Shown one piece after another: positions 8,369 to 17,567 of a stretch of 64,000 nt of DNA. This DNA is from Aliiroseovarius sediminis. GTDB lineage: Bacteria > Pseudomonadota > Alphaproteobacteria > Rhodobacterales > Rhodobacteraceae. The stretch lies in contig NZ_JALBYP010000023.1 in NCBI RefSeq assembly GCF_022678485.1, positions 46,540-110,539 on the forward strand. The letters run 5' to 3'. Position numbers and translations under genes: made by a program. The notes beneath the pieces were generated by a model. It saw only the letters and a program-made list of their open reading frames with translations. It had not been told where the DNA came from and searched no databases. The first letter of the stretch is position 1; every line of letters begins with the position of its first letter.

Positions 8369-9120
8369 GAATGTCCTCCGTCAACTTGCAGGGTTTGGCC
8401 GGTGATCCAGCCCGCCTTGTCCGAGCAAAGAAAGATGACAGCATCTGCGATATCCTTGGCATGACCAAGGCGGCGCATGTGAATGCTGTTGATAATCTGC
8501 TCTTGCCGCGCTGCGCCAAAAGCCTGCCACTGCCGTTCCGTTGCGGGGTTGGACAGTATGAAGCCGGGGGCCACGGAATTGACGGTGATCCCAGCTGGCC
8601 CAAGTTCCAGCGCCAACTGCTTGGTCAACCCAATCAGCGCATGTTTGGCCGAGGCATAGGCCTGTATTCCCGTCAAGCTGGCTTTCAGACCCGCCCCGGA
8701 CGAAATTGTGACGATCCGTCCCGCCCCGTGTTTTTTCATGTCCGGGGCGAAGGCTTGGGCACACCACATCGCTGCGTCAACATTTGCGGCGAAAATTGTC
8801 TGCCAATCGTCAGAGGAGATATCTTCCAGCGGGCGTCCCGCCTGACCCCGCACGCCGCCTGCGGCTGTGATCAGCCCGTCGATATGGCCATGGTGGGCGA
8901 TGACATCAGCGCATAGCGTGTGGGCGTTCTTTTGGTCGCCAAGGTCGCCGGCGTGACAGGTGACGCGCGGTAGGGACGAAAAATGCTCTAACCCCTGTGC
9001 GTCAATATCAAGGGCGGCCACCGTCGCGCCGGCATCTGCAAGCCCATGCGCGATCGCAGTGCCGATCCCTTGGGCTGCGCCCGTCACCGCAAAGGTTTTT
9101 CCATTTAGGTTCAGATGCAT
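8365..9120 (-). CDS. short-chain dehydrogenase/reductase
   Basis: 251 residues, classical SDR. The nucleotide-binding GAAQGIG motif sits near residue 15, the NxxD/Ser-Tyr-Lys elements are seen (Ser in TISSG, Tyr-Lys in YASAK), and the C-terminal PGFI and QVDGG blocks are present. It uses NAD(P) for oxidation or reduction of an alcohol or keto group. It overlaps the ketopantoate-reductase-like gene by 10 bp and the deacetylase by 4 bp, inside one operon. The substrate cannot be read from sequence. Confidence 0.9.
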   Translation of the reverse strand: MHLNLNGKTFAVTGAAQGIGTAIAHGLADAGATVAALDIDAQGLEHFSSLPRVTCHAGDLGDQKNAHTLCADVIAHHGHIDGLITAAGGVRGQAGRPLEDISSDDWQTIFAANVDAAMWCAQAFAPDMKKHGAGRIVTISSGAGLKASLTGIQAYASAKHALIGLTKQLALELGPAGITVNSVAPGFILSNPATERQWQAFGAARQEQIINSIHMRRLGHAKDIADAVIFLCSDKAGWITGQTLQVDGGHS

Positions 9121-10136
9121 ACCGGCAACATCAGTTCAAGCAGATCGGTGGATTGTTCGCGGTTCCCGTCCTCGATATCGTGGATCAGGTCGCACAACAT
9201 GGCAAGCGCTGGCGTCGCGACATCATGGGCCTGCCCGATTGCGATAAGCGCCCCGATCTGGGCGTCCACTTCGGTCTTGCGTTTGCGTATCGCAAGATCG
9301 CGATAGATGCCGGAATGGGTCTTGGCCGTCTGGCGGTTATGGGCGACCATTGCGTCGATGGATGCGTTTATTTTGGTGGGATCATTTGTGCGAAATGCAT
9401 CCGGGTCGAAGCCGTTGAAGCCCAGCGGTGTAACGCCTTCAGCCGCGGCCAGTTGCATCGCTTCGGCACCTAGCTTGGCAAAAACGGGGCGGGTCTTGGC
9501 CGGGTCCATCGCGTCGGCCATTGATGCGGGCGTCAGCGCCGTTGCAAACAATAGCGCGCCATAGCCGCATTTACCCCAAAGATAGCCCCAGATATTGTCT
9601 GTTTTGACCGCTTCAGGCTCGACAATGCGAAAAAGCGTGTGCATTTCGCGCAGGCGTGTGCTGTCGCTGCCGTCAAGCTCTCCCAGTGCGACTGCTGCGC
9701 GATTGCCATATAAAATATGGCCCGGTTCCAGCCAGTCCGCGCCGAAATTGACAAAGCAGCCCAACACCCGATCCGCGCCGATACGGGCTGCGATCAAACG
9801 CTCGTTAAGCCCGTTTTGTGCAGACACGACGTAGCCATCATCGGCCAGATGCGGCAAGAGCATGTCCAGCGCGGCGCCGGTATGATGTGCTTTGACGGCA
9901 AGGATCACGCGACGGAATTTGCCGGTCAACGTAGTGGGCGTGTCGGCGCGAAGGGCTTGGGTGAAGGTTTCGACCGGGCCTTCGATATGCAAGCCGGGCG
10001 CGCGTATTGCGGTCACGTGATCTTCAACAATATCGACCATATGAACCGCGTGACCGGCACGTGCCAGATAAGCACCAAGGATTCCGCCGATGGCACCGGC
10101 GCCCCAGATCAGGATCGGGTCGTCGCTCACGCCCAA
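9111..10136 (-). CDS. ketopantoate reductase family oxidoreductase
   Basis: 341 residues. The N-terminal Rossmann motif ILIWGAGAIGG, the lysine of VILAVKAHHT, QNGLNE, and the C-terminal domain with GKCGYGALL follow the ApbA/PanE family. True PanE makes pantoate from 2-dehydropantoate. The setting within a peptide/amide catabolic operon and the extra length make a different 2-oxo or hydroxy acid substrate more likely, so panE is not assigned. It overlaps the creatininase-family gene by 10 bp. Confidence 0.85.
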   Translation of the reverse strand: MGVSDDPILIWGAGAIGGILGAYLARAGHAVHMVDIVEDHVTAIRAPGLHIEGPVETFTQALRADTPTTLTGKFRRVILAVKAHHTGAALDMLLPHLADDGYVVSAQNGLNERLIAARIGADRVLGCFVNFGADWLEPGHILYGNRAAVALGELDGSDSTRLREMHTLFRIVEPEAVKTDNIWGYLWGKCGYGALLFATALTPASMADAMDPAKTRPVFAKLGAEAMQLAAAEGVTPLGFNGFDPDAFRTNDPTKINASIDAMVAHNRQTAKTHSGIYRDLAIRKRKTEVDAQIGALIAIGQAHDVATPALAMLCDLIHDIEDGNREQSTDLLELMLPVCI

Positions 10137-10828
10137 TCCCCTTCAAGCAGCGCGCGGGTTTCGGTCACAGCGACCTCCCATATGTGGTGCATGTCGGTGT
10201 CTGGCTTTTGGTAATGGCCGCCGTAATTGCCGTCGCCAATCAACTGGCGCACACCCGCAGCGTTACGGTCGCGCAGGCGGTCGAAATCGACGTAAGGTTT
10301 CTGTTCGGGTGGAACAGGGCGGCCATCAAGCCGAGTCCAGGGAAAATTCTCCATCCATGAGGCGTGCGACGCGATAGGGTCAACCTTCTGAACCGCCGCC
10401 CATGTCTGCGGTGCGCGCCACCAGTCGTGAAACCGGCATCGCGCGCCGTCGCGGTCCTGCATCCATTCGGCGCATACCGGCTGCACCGGGCTGTTGCCAC
10501 CGTGGCCGTTGACGATCAGCACACGTCGGAAGCCCGTGTCATACAAGCTGTCCAGAATATCGCGCACCAGCGCGGCATAGGTGCGCAACCGCAGCGTCAC
10601 CGTGCCCGGAAACCCCATGAAATAGGGGGTCAAACCGTATGGCACGGCAGGAAATACGGGGATACCCAGCGGTTCGGCGGCGTCGGCTGCTATTTTGCCC
10701 GACAAGATGCTGTCAACCGACAAGCTAAGATGGGCGTGTTGTTCGGTGCTGCCCAAAGGCAAGACGCAGCGGTCATCGGTCCTCAGGTATTCCTCGATTT
10801 CGAACCAATTGCTGTCACATATTTTCAT
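10127..10828 (-). CDS. creatininase family protein
   Basis: 233 residues. The metal-binding pattern is clear: LPLGSTEQHAHL near residue 25 (Glu and His), an Asp near residue 39, and VNGHGGN near residue 110. Members hydrolyse cyclic amides such as creatinine, or act on formamide-type intermediates in cofactor biosynthesis (MftE, ArfB). Placed beside a deacetylase/allantoinase-like protein and two unusual peptidases, hydrolysis of a lactam or imide ring is plausible. It overlaps the regulator gene by 14 bp and the reductase gene by 10 bp. Confidence 0.85.
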   Translation of the reverse strand: MKICDSNWFEIEEYLRTDDRCVLPLGSTEQHAHLSLSVDSILSGKIAADAAEPLGIPVFPAVPYGLTPYFMGFPGTVTLRLRTYAALVRDILDSLYDTGFRRVLIVNGHGGNSPVQPVCAEWMQDRDGARCRFHDWWRAPQTWAAVQKVDPIASHASWMENFPWTRLDGRPVPPEQKPYVDFDRLRDRNAAGVRQLIGDGNYGGHYQKPDTDMHHIWEVAVTETRALLEGDWA

Positions 10829-11831
10829 CTCGGACTTCCTTTTTCCCTTTCTTGGCCCGGACGGTTTCGATAACGGGTCGCAGGTCGGATTCGACCGAAA
10901 GACCGTCTGGCGTATGGCGATATTCGATGGCAGTCTGATCGGTGCGTAAGGTTTGCGTCAGATACCCCGCACCTGTGGCATAGATCAGCACATCAATGCG
11001 GGTCAGTAGATCATCAAGGCCATCATGGTCCCGTGGCACTGCCGTTACGCGGCGCAGGTGTGGTGCAAACCGGTTGATCCCACTTTTCAGCGTCGGCAGA
11101 AAATCGTCGAAATAGGACACGGCGACCGCTGTCGCCTCGGGCGAGATACCGGCAAGGGCGATGCGTGTTCGTTCGTTTGGAATCAGGGTCAGGCCAACCA
11201 CCGGCTGCTCCGGAAACAGCCGTTGCGCATCGGAGGTCAGTGTGTGTGGGCAAATGACCAGATCGCAGGCCGGATGCGGGGTATCCTGCGCCTGCTCCAA
11301 GCTGATCGCAGTGACGGTGTCAGTCTTGCTCAGATAGGGGCGAAGGTCGTCGGCATAGGCCTTTGTTGCGTCTAGAAATGTGCCAAGCAGAAGGATGTGG
11401 ATCGGTTGCGCGGTCTTATGTGGCGCGACCGAGACACGAAAGGCGATGTCTTGTCGTGACAACCCCAGTTCGCGGCCTGTCTTTACCAGATCAGCGATCT
11501 GCCGTTCGAAAGCGGCCAGTCGCCGCGTGTCCGACTCGGATGGTGGTGCGCGGTCGGTTACAAATGTCCCCGATCCTTTACGTCCTGTGACATGCCCGCG
11601 ATCCTGTAGTGTAGCGTAAACATTGCTGACGGTGACGGGCGACAGTTTCAGCGTAGCGGCAAGTTTGCGGACGGACGGCAAACGCGTGTTTGCCGCAATC
11701 TCGCCGGTGGCAATGCCGTATTCCAGCGCCCCGCGCAGTTGCACGGACACGGGAATCGACGATTGTGGGTCAATCGCCGCCGCGACACGATCCAATGCCA
11801 CCGAAATGTCGTCTTCGTCATCATCCAACAT
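10815..11831 (-). CDS. GntR-type regulator with a large non-standard sensor domain
   Basis: 338 residues. Residues about 20-95 form a GntR winged helix (SVQLRGALEYGIATG, LPSVRKLAATLKLSPVTVSNVYATLQ, GSGTFVTD). The remaining 240 residues are not an aminotransferase (MocR), a FadR helical domain or an obvious UTRA domain. They read as alternating strands and helices with PHTLTSDAQRLFP and LIYATGAGYL, which suggest a periplasmic-binding-protein-like ligand fold. It is the first gene of the minus-strand operon and faces the oligopeptide ABC operon across 180 bp, so it probably controls one or both. The C-terminal 'KKGKKEVRDENM' tail overlaps the creatininase gene. Confidence 0.85.
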   Translation of the reverse strand: MLDDDEDDISVALDRVAAAIDPQSSIPVSVQLRGALEYGIATGEIAANTRLPSVRKLAATLKLSPVTVSNVYATLQDRGHVTGRKGSGTFVTDRAPPSESDTRRLAAFERQIADLVKTGRELGLSRQDIAFRVSVAPHKTAQPIHILLLGTFLDATKAYADDLRPYLSKTDTVTAISLEQAQDTPHPACDLVICPHTLTSDAQRLFPEQPVVGLTLIPNERTRIALAGISPEATAVAVSYFDDFLPTLKSGINRFAPHLRRVTAVPRDHDGLDDLLTRIDVLIYATGAGYLTQTLRTDQTAIEYRHTPDGLSVESDLRPVIETVRAKKGKKEVRDENM

Positions 11832-11951
11832 AGTGTATCATTGTGACATAACGATCTGGTTTGCAAGTCTGAATAAAGGTCATTGGCGCAGTAATATTAC
11901 AGTTAAGGCATGTGTGGCGGAATTTAATTGCACCAAATCTGCCATATTTCC

Positions 11952-11998
11952 TTGACGCGAAAATTGTTCGGGGCCTAGTGTTACAGAACAGCATAACA
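11952..11998 (+). promoter_or_regulatory. putative promoter and operator of the oligopeptide ABC operon
   Basis: TTGACG (11952-11957) is a good -35. TAGTGT (11976-11981), 18 bases on, is a poor -10. Immediately after is a small inverted repeat, TGTTA (11979-11983) and TAACA (11994-11998), with 10 bases between. The upstream regulator is the natural candidate to bind, but the arms are short. The rest of 11832-12011 is AT-rich with no other clear site. Confidence 0.35.
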
Positions 11999-12011
11999 GA
12001 TGGAGGGTGAT

Positions 12012-13580
12012 ATGTTGAAATCGACACTGAGGTCCGGCATCGCCGCGATAGCGTTATTCGCGGCTGCGCCTACGGCAATGGCGCAGGAACTGATGATTGG
12101 TTTGCGCGCCGGACCGGATAGCATTGACCCGCACTGGTCCACGCTTGGCAGTCAGGCCGAGGCACTGCGACACGTATTCGACACGCTGGTCGATGTTGAC
12201 GAAAAGCTACAACTCAAGCCGGGTTTGGCCGTCAGCTGGGAGCCTATCGACGACACCACGTGGGAATTCAAGATGCGCGAAGGCGTGAAGTTCCACGACG
12301 GCACCGACTTCACCGCTGAGGACGTGAAATTCTCGATCGAGCGCATCCCCCAGGTGACCGGCCCAATGCCCATGACGCTTTACACCAAGTACGTCGATTC
12401 AGTCGAAGTGGTCGATGATCTGACCTTGCGCGTGTCGACCAAGGGTATGGCGCCGTCGCTGCCCAACGACTTTACCCGCTTGTTCGTCGTACCCAGTGAA
12501 ACCGGCATGGAGGCCGGCAACGAAGAGTTCAACTCGGGTGAGAAGGCCATCGGCACTGGCCCGTTTACCTTTGTCAGCTGGGAGCCCAAGGGCGACCTGG
12601 TGGTCGAGAAGTTCGATGGATACTGGGGCGAAGAAGTTGCCTGGGACAAGGTTACGCGCCGTGAAATTCCCGACGATGCCGCCCGTGTGGCCGCATTGAA
12701 ATCCGGCCAGGTGGATCTGATCAACTATGTGCCCGCCACCGACTATCTGTCGATGCAGAACGATGACAGCGTCGAAACCTTCGTTTCGGATTCGGTCTAT
12801 ATTCTGAATATCGCGCCGGTGGTGAAGGACGAGGAACCACAGCCGATCAAGGTTGACGGCAAAGAGGTCGAGGGAAATCCGCTTCAGGATCTGCGTGTGC
12901 GCAAGGCGCTGGACCTGGCGATCAACCGCGACGTGCTTGTAAATGTCGTTCTTGAGGGACTGGGCACGCCCGCCAACCAGTTAATGCCCGAAGGCTTCTT
13001 CGGCTATTCTGACAAGCTGCCGAAACGCGAATACAACGTGGAAAAAGCCAAGGAACTGCTGGCCGAGGCGGGGTATCCCGACGGGTTCGAGATGGATTTC
13101 ACCTGCACCAACAACCGCGTTCCCGGCGATGCCGTGGTGTGCGAAGCGCTGGCGCAGATGTGGTCGCGCGCGGGCCTGAAGGTCAACGCCCAAGCCCTGA
13201 ATGGCACCGTGTTCTTCCCCGCCGCCCAGCGTGAGGAATACACCATGACCATGTCGGCATGGGGCACCCTGACGGGTGAGGCCGCCTATACCTATGGCGC
13301 GCTGGTTCACACCAAGGACCCCGAAAAGGGTTTCGGAAACTTCAACCGTGCCGGGTATTCCAACCCCGAGTTTGACAAGGTATTCCAGGAAGGCGCGCAG
13401 ACACTGGATGCCGAGGCACGCCGGGAGCTTTATGAAGAAGCGTCCTATATCGCGATGGAAGACCGCGCGCTGATTCCGACAGTGATCTTGCAAAGTGTGT
13501 GGGCCGCCCAGGCCGACAAGTTAGACTTCACGCCGCGGATCGATCAGGAAACCCGCGCCTATGCGATAACGCCGGAATAA
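12012..13580 (+). CDS. ABC transporter substrate-binding protein, oligopeptide/dipeptide family 5
   Basis: 522 residues from the ATG at 12012, which has GGAGG five bases upstream; an ATG at 12000 is in frame but poorly placed. A Sec signal ends near AMA24. The family 5 binding-protein signature is seen in the early part (VSWEPIDDTTWEFKMREGVKFHDGT split over residues 75-100) and in the DLRVRKALDLAINRD block. It is periplasmic and passes its ligand to DppB/C-like permeases downstream. Peptide-family receptors also bind opines, glycosides and other ligands, so the substrate is open. A strong stem-loop follows the stop. Confidence 0.92.
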   Translation: MLKSTLRSGIAAIALFAAAPTAMAQELMIGLRAGPDSIDPHWSTLGSQAEALRHVFDTLVDVDEKLQLKPGLAVSWEPIDDTTWEFKMREGVKFHDGTDFTAEDVKFSIERIPQVTGPMPMTLYTKYVDSVEVVDDLTLRVSTKGMAPSLPNDFTRLFVVPSETGMEAGNEEFNSGEKAIGTGPFTFVSWEPKGDLVVEKFDGYWGEEVAWDKVTRREIPDDAARVAALKSGQVDLINYVPATDYLSMQNDDSVETFVSDSVYILNIAPVVKDEEPQPIKVDGKEVEGNPLQDLRVRKALDLAINRDVLVNVVLEGLGTPANQLMPEGFFGYSDKLPKREYNVEKAKELLAEAGYPDGFEMDFTCTNNRVPGDAVVCEALAQMWSRAGLKVNAQALNGTVFFPAAQREEYTMTMSAWGTLTGEAAYTYGALVHTKDPEKGFGNFNRAGYSNPEFDKVFQEGAQTLDAEARRELYEEASYIAMEDRALIPTVILQSVWAAQADKLDFTPRIDQETRAYAITPE

Positions 13581-13593
13581 TCCGGCCACTCCG

Positions 13594-13621
13594 GGCGGCG
13601 CATCCAACCGGATGCGCCGCC
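13594..13621 (+). terminator. 12-bp stem-loop between binding protein and permease genes
   Basis: GGCGGCGCATCC (13594-13605) pairs perfectly with GGATGCGCCGCC (13610-13621) over an AACC loop. No T-run follows. It stands 13 bases after the binding-protein stop and 49 before the permease start. This is the expected place and form for a structure that protects the upstream mRNA from 3' exonucleases or attenuates readthrough. Confidence 0.75.
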
Positions 13622-13670
13622 TGCCCCATTTCAGCCAAGCCCCTGACGGGGGCAAAACACGAGGTTGCGG

Positions 13671-14645
13671 ATGTTCGGTTATCTGGTCGGAAGACTCTCA
13701 CAGGCGGTCGTCGTCGTTTTCGTGATGTCGGTGATCGTGTTTGTCGGAGTTTATGCCATCGGCAACCCGATTGACGTGATGATCGACCCCGGCGCCACCG
13801 CCGAGATCCGCGAGAACCTGATCCGCAAGTACGGGTTGGACCAACCGCTCTGGCGGCAATACTTTACTTTTGTCGGCAATGTGTTTCAGGGCGACCTGGG
13901 CAATTCGATGGTCTACAACATCCCGGTAACATCTCTCGTGTTTTCGCGCCTGCCCGCGACAATCGAGCTGGTCATGGTGTCGGTCACCATCGCGGCCGTG
14001 ATCGGAATTCCTGCCGGGCTTTACGCGGGTTATCGTCCGAACAGCTTGGGGGCCAAGCTGATTATGGCCTTGTCGGTGTTGGGCTTTTCGGTCCCAACCT
14101 TCTGGATCGGAATGCTCTTGATCATGGCCTTTGCGGTCGAGCTGGGCTGGCTGCCGTCCGGTGGACGCGGCGAGGTGGCCGAGTTTTTGTGGTTCAAAAC
14201 CTCGCTGGCCACCACGAATGGCTGGTCGCATGTCATTATGCCCGCGATTAACCTTTCGCTGTTCAAAATGGGGTTGCTGATCCGGCTGACCCGCGCGGGC
14301 ATGGTCGAGGCGATGGGCGCGGAGTACGTTCGTTTTGCCCGTGCGCAGGGTTTGGCCGACCGTCAGATCGTATTCAGCCACATCCTGCGTAACATTTCCA
14401 TCCCCGTCATAACTGTGTTCGGGCTTGAGCTGGGGTCGACCCTTGCCTTCGCGGTGGTGACCGAGACCGTGTTCAACTGGCCGGGTGTCGGCAAGCTGAT
14501 TATCGACAGCATTCTGCAACTGGATCGGCCGGTTATGGTGTCATATCTTGTGATGGTGGTGATCCTGTTCGTCGCAATTAACCTGATCGTCGATTTAATC
14601 TATGCCCGGCTGGACCCACGGGTTCGCCTGAAAGGGGGCTCGTGA
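13671..14645 (+). CDS. dppB: ABC transporter permease, DppB family
   Basis: 324 residues from the ATG at 13671, chosen because GAGG sits six bases upstream; a TTG at 13665 is in frame. Six membrane segments are apparent, with the periplasmic loop after TM1 that is usual in DppB/OppB (DPGATAEIRENLIRKYGLDQPL). The EAA-type motif is around residues 225-250 (AEYVRFARAQGLADRQIVFSHILRN). The stop overlaps the next permease start. Confidence 0.93.
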   Translation: MFGYLVGRLSQAVVVVFVMSVIVFVGVYAIGNPIDVMIDPGATAEIRENLIRKYGLDQPLWRQYFTFVGNVFQGDLGNSMVYNIPVTSLVFSRLPATIELVMVSVTIAAVIGIPAGLYAGYRPNSLGAKLIMALSVLGFSVPTFWIGMLLIMAFAVELGWLPSGGRGEVAEFLWFKTSLATTNGWSHVIMPAINLSLFKMGLLIRLTRAGMVEAMGAEYVRFARAQGLADRQIVFSHILRNISIPVITVFGLELGSTLAFAVVTETVFNWPGVGKLIIDSILQLDRPVMVSYLVMVVILFVAINLIVDLIYARLDPRVRLKGGS

Positions 14646-15583
14646 TGCCTGACACTTTGACGCCGGACAGCGAGGTTATCGCCACCCCATCCGCCCCGCC
14701 CGCCGAAACCCGCGCCATGCGCCTTCGCAACTTCTGGTTCGACTATCGCCAGTCCTGGGTTGCGATGGTTGCGTTGACTGTGATTGGTGTCTTGTTGGTC
14801 GGGTCATTTGGCGCACCTTATCTGGTGCCGCAAGATCCGTATGACCTTGCCAATCTGGATTGGATGGATGCGTTCCTGCCGCCCGGATCGGTCGGGTCTG
14901 GCGAATATACGCATCTGCTGGGCACAGATAATGCGGGCCGCGATATGCTGTCGGCAATCCTCTACGGGCTGCGCACGAGTTTCATGATCGGTATCTCGGC
15001 CGGCGTGTTGGCCTTGGCGGTCGGCATCACGGTTGGGCTGACGGCGGCCTATTTTGGTGGACGCATCGAAGCCCTTCTGATGCGCATCGTCGATTTGCAG
15101 CTGTCCATGCCTGCAATCCTTTTGGCGCTGGTGATGGTGGCCATGCTGGGGCAGGGCGTGCCGCAGATTGTTTTTGCATTGGTGGTGGCGCAGTATGCTT
15201 ATTTCGCGCGCACCACTCACGGGGCTGCATCGGTCGAGCGGCGCAAGGACTATATCGAAGCCGCGCGATCAACCCCGCTGCCCACTTGGCGCATTATGTT
15301 CAGACACCTGTTGCCCAACGTGTTGCCACCGCTGATTGTCGTGGCGACCGTGCAGGTGGCCAGTGCCATATCGTTAGAGGCAACCCTGTCCTTCCTTGGC
15401 GTGGGCCTGCCGCTGACCGAGCCGTCACTTGGGTCGTTGATCTCGAACGGGTTCAAATACATTCACGCGGGGCGCTACTGGTTGTCCATCTATCCGGGAG
15501 TTTTTCTGATGATTACCGTTGTTGCAATCAATCTTGTGGGCGATCAGGTGCGCACGGTTATTGATCCAAGGAACAGCCGATGA
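14645..15583 (+). CDS. dppC: ABC transporter permease, DppC family
   Basis: 312 residues from the ATG at 14645, which overlaps the dppB stop (TGATG); a GTG three bases earlier is also possible. It has an N-terminal cytoplasmic stretch, TM1 near residue 40, the loop HLLGTDNAGRDMLS, and an EAA loop (RRKDYIEAARSTPLPTWRI) near residue 205. It pairs with DppB to form the channel. Its stop overlaps the dppD ATG by 4 bp. Confidence 0.93.
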   Translation: MPDTLTPDSEVIATPSAPPAETRAMRLRNFWFDYRQSWVAMVALTVIGVLLVGSFGAPYLVPQDPYDLANLDWMDAFLPPGSVGSGEYTHLLGTDNAGRDMLSAILYGLRTSFMIGISAGVLALAVGITVGLTAAYFGGRIEALLMRIVDLQLSMPAILLALVMVAMLGQGVPQIVFALVVAQYAYFARTTHGAASVERRKDYIEAARSTPLPTWRIMFRHLLPNVLPPLIVVATVQVASAISLEATLSFLGVGLPLTEPSLGSLISNGFKYIHAGRYWLSIYPGVFLMITVVAINLVGDQVRTVIDPRNSR

Positions 15584-16539
15584 ATGCCGCTCTGGATGTT
15601 CAAGGCCTGACCACCCGGTTTGCAACGCGCGGTGATGCCGTTACGGCGGTGAACGATGTCAGCTTCACGGTGCAGAAGGGCCGCATTCTTGGCCTTGTTG
15701 GTGAAAGCGGATCGGGCAAAAGCGTAACAGGCTTTTCAATCATGGGATTGATAGACGCGCCGGGTGAGGTCGCCGCCGGGAAAGTCATGGTAGATGGTCA
15801 AGATCTGCGCGCACTGTCGGACGAGGATATGCGCAAGATGCGCGGTAACAGGGTCGCGATGGTGTTCCAGGATCCGATGATGACCCTGAACCCAGTATTG
15901 CGGGTTGGTGACCAAATGGCGATGGCCGTGCGTGTGCATCGCAAGATGTCGAAGGCTGCGGCGTTGAAGGAAGCGCAGCGCGCGCTTGAAACCGTTGGCA
16001 TTCCGTCGCCCGAGGAACGGTTGCGTGCCTATCCACATCAGTTGTCGGGGGGGATGCGTCAGCGGGTTGCCATAGCGATGGCACTGCTGCATCGCCCCTC
16101 GGTCATCATTGCCGACGAGGCGACGACGGCGCTGGATGTTTCGATCCAAGGGCAAATCCTGGCCGAGGTCCGCGATCTGGCGGATCAGACCGGCGCAGCG
16201 ATCGTCTGGATCACTCACGATCTTGGTGTTGTGTCCAGTTTGGCTGACGATATCTGTGTGATGTATGCAGGGCGGATTGTCGAACGCGGTACGGCGCAGC
16301 AAGTGATTGACCATCCGCGCCACCCTTACACCCAGGGGCTTTTGGATTCGATCCCCGCGCTGCACGAACCGGGCAAGCATTTGCCGCAAATTCCCGGTTC
16401 GACCCCGCAATTGTCTCGTTTGCCGCAGGGCTGCCCGTTTCGCCCGCGCTGTCCGCGCGCCACTGAGATTTGCGCGACCGTCCCGCCAGCCGACACCAAG
16501 GACGGCCAGACCGTCTTGTGCCATCATCCGTTGGAGTGA
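15580..16539 (+). CDS. dppD: ABC transporter ATP-binding protein, DppD family
   Basis: 319 residues. Walker A GESGSGKS is at 41-48, the ABC signature LSGGMRQR near 154 and Walker B VIIADEATTALD near 175. The C-terminal oligopeptide-type extension contains CPFRPRCPRATEIC, a cysteine block that in DppD/OppD relatives can bind an iron-sulfur cluster. It forms a heterodimer with the next gene product to power import. Two bases separate it from dppF. Confidence 0.94.
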   Translation: MNAALDVQGLTTRFATRGDAVTAVNDVSFTVQKGRILGLVGESGSGKSVTGFSIMGLIDAPGEVAAGKVMVDGQDLRALSDEDMRKMRGNRVAMVFQDPMMTLNPVLRVGDQMAMAVRVHRKMSKAAALKEAQRALETVGIPSPEERLRAYPHQLSGGMRQRVAIAMALLHRPSVIIADEATTALDVSIQGQILAEVRDLADQTGAAIVWITHDLGVVSSLADDICVMYAGRIVERGTAQQVIDHPRHPYTQGLLDSIPALHEPGKHLPQIPGSTPQLSRLPQGCPFRPRCPRATEICATVPPADTKDGQTVLCHHPLE

Positions 16540-16541
16540 CC

Positions 16542-17567
16542 ATGACCGACCCTATTTTGAAGATCGAAAATGTCTCGAAACGATTCACACGGTGGCCGGG
16601 AATGGCCGAACGGCTGGTGGGCAAAATCACTGGTGGCGGCAAGCCGGTGACTGTTCACGCACTGTCTGATGTTACGTTGCACGTGTCGCAGGGCGAGGTG
16701 CTGGGTATCGTGGGGGAATCTGGCTGCGGCAAGTCCACATTGGGCCGTGTTGTGGCCGGCATCTATGCCCCAAGTGATGGCAGTGTGACGCTGAAGGGTG
16801 ACCCTATCGTGCGCGAACATGGCAATAGGATTGATAAGTTGACGACGCAGGTTCAGATGATCCATCAGGATCCTTTCGCGTCGCTAAACCCGCGTATGAA
16901 GGTGGGTGAGACATTGGCCGAAGGGCCGCGCTATCACCGGATTATCCCGTCCGGCAAGGTGCGCGAAGGAATGCGCGAGCTGCTTGAGAAGGTCGGGCTT
17001 GAAGGCGCCTATGCCGACCGGCTTCCGCACCAGTTTTCCGGGGGGCAACGTCAGCGTGTCGCGATTGCCCGCGCGCTAGCGATGAAGCCCGAGGTTTTGG
17101 TGTTGGACGAGGCGGTTGCGTCGCTTGACGTGTCAATACAGGCACAGGTGTTGAACCTGTTTATGGACCTGCGCCGCGATCTTGGCCTGACCGCGCTGTT
17201 TATCAGCCATGATTTGTCAGTCGTGCGTCACGTTTGTGATCGTGTGGCAATCATGTATCTGGGCCGCCTTGTCGAACTTGCCCCCGCGGATGAATTGTAT
17301 GCTGACCCGAAACACCCTTACACGGCGGCGCTTTTTGCCTCTGTTCCGACGGTGGGCACCGGAAAACGGAAGTTCGAAGCGATCAAAGGTGAAATTCCGT
17401 CCCCGATCAACCCGCCCCCGGGTTGCGCGTTTCATCCCCGCTGTCCACTGGCTGGCCCCCGTTGCCGGGTCGAGGCACCGCGTTTGACAGGCGCGGGCCC
17501 CGCGCGCACGGTCGCCTGTCATTTGAATGATGGCGGCGTGGACACCAAAGCAGAGACTGCCGCATGA
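16542..17567 (+). CDS. dppF: ABC transporter ATP-binding protein, DppF family
   Basis: 341 residues from the ATG at 16542; the longer reading starts inside dppD and is not needed. Walker A GESGCGKS lies near 58, the signature FSGGQRQR near 165 and Walker B VLVLDEAVASLD just after. The C-terminal CAFHPRCPLAGPRC block parallels the one in DppD. The stop overlaps the ATG of the M32 peptidase by 4 bp, which ties peptide uptake to intracellular hydrolysis. Confidence 0.94.
   Translation: MTDPILKIENVSKRFTRWPGMAERLVGKITGGGKPVTVHALSDVTLHVSQGEVLGIVGESGCGKSTLGRVVAGIYAPSDGSVTLKGDPIVREHGNRIDKLTTQVQMIHQDPFASLNPRMKVGETLAEGPRYHRIIPSGKVREGMRELLEKVGLEGAYADRLPHQFSGGQRQRVAIARALAMKPEVLVLDEAVASLDVSIQAQVLNLFMDLRRDLGLTALFISHDLSVVRHVCDRVAIMYLGRLVELAPADELYADPKHPYTAALFASVPTVGTGKRKFEAIKGEIPSPINPPPGCAFHPRCPLAGPRCRVEAPRLTGAGPARTVACHLNDGGVDTKAETAA

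Noticed and set aside
9111..10136. Assignment as panE, pantothenate biosynthesis
   Set aside because: The gene is embedded in a catabolic operon with overlapping hydrolase genes, so only the family is claimed.
14577..14590. TTAAC ctga TCGTC within dppB
   Set aside because: The second half does not match and it lies inside a coding region.
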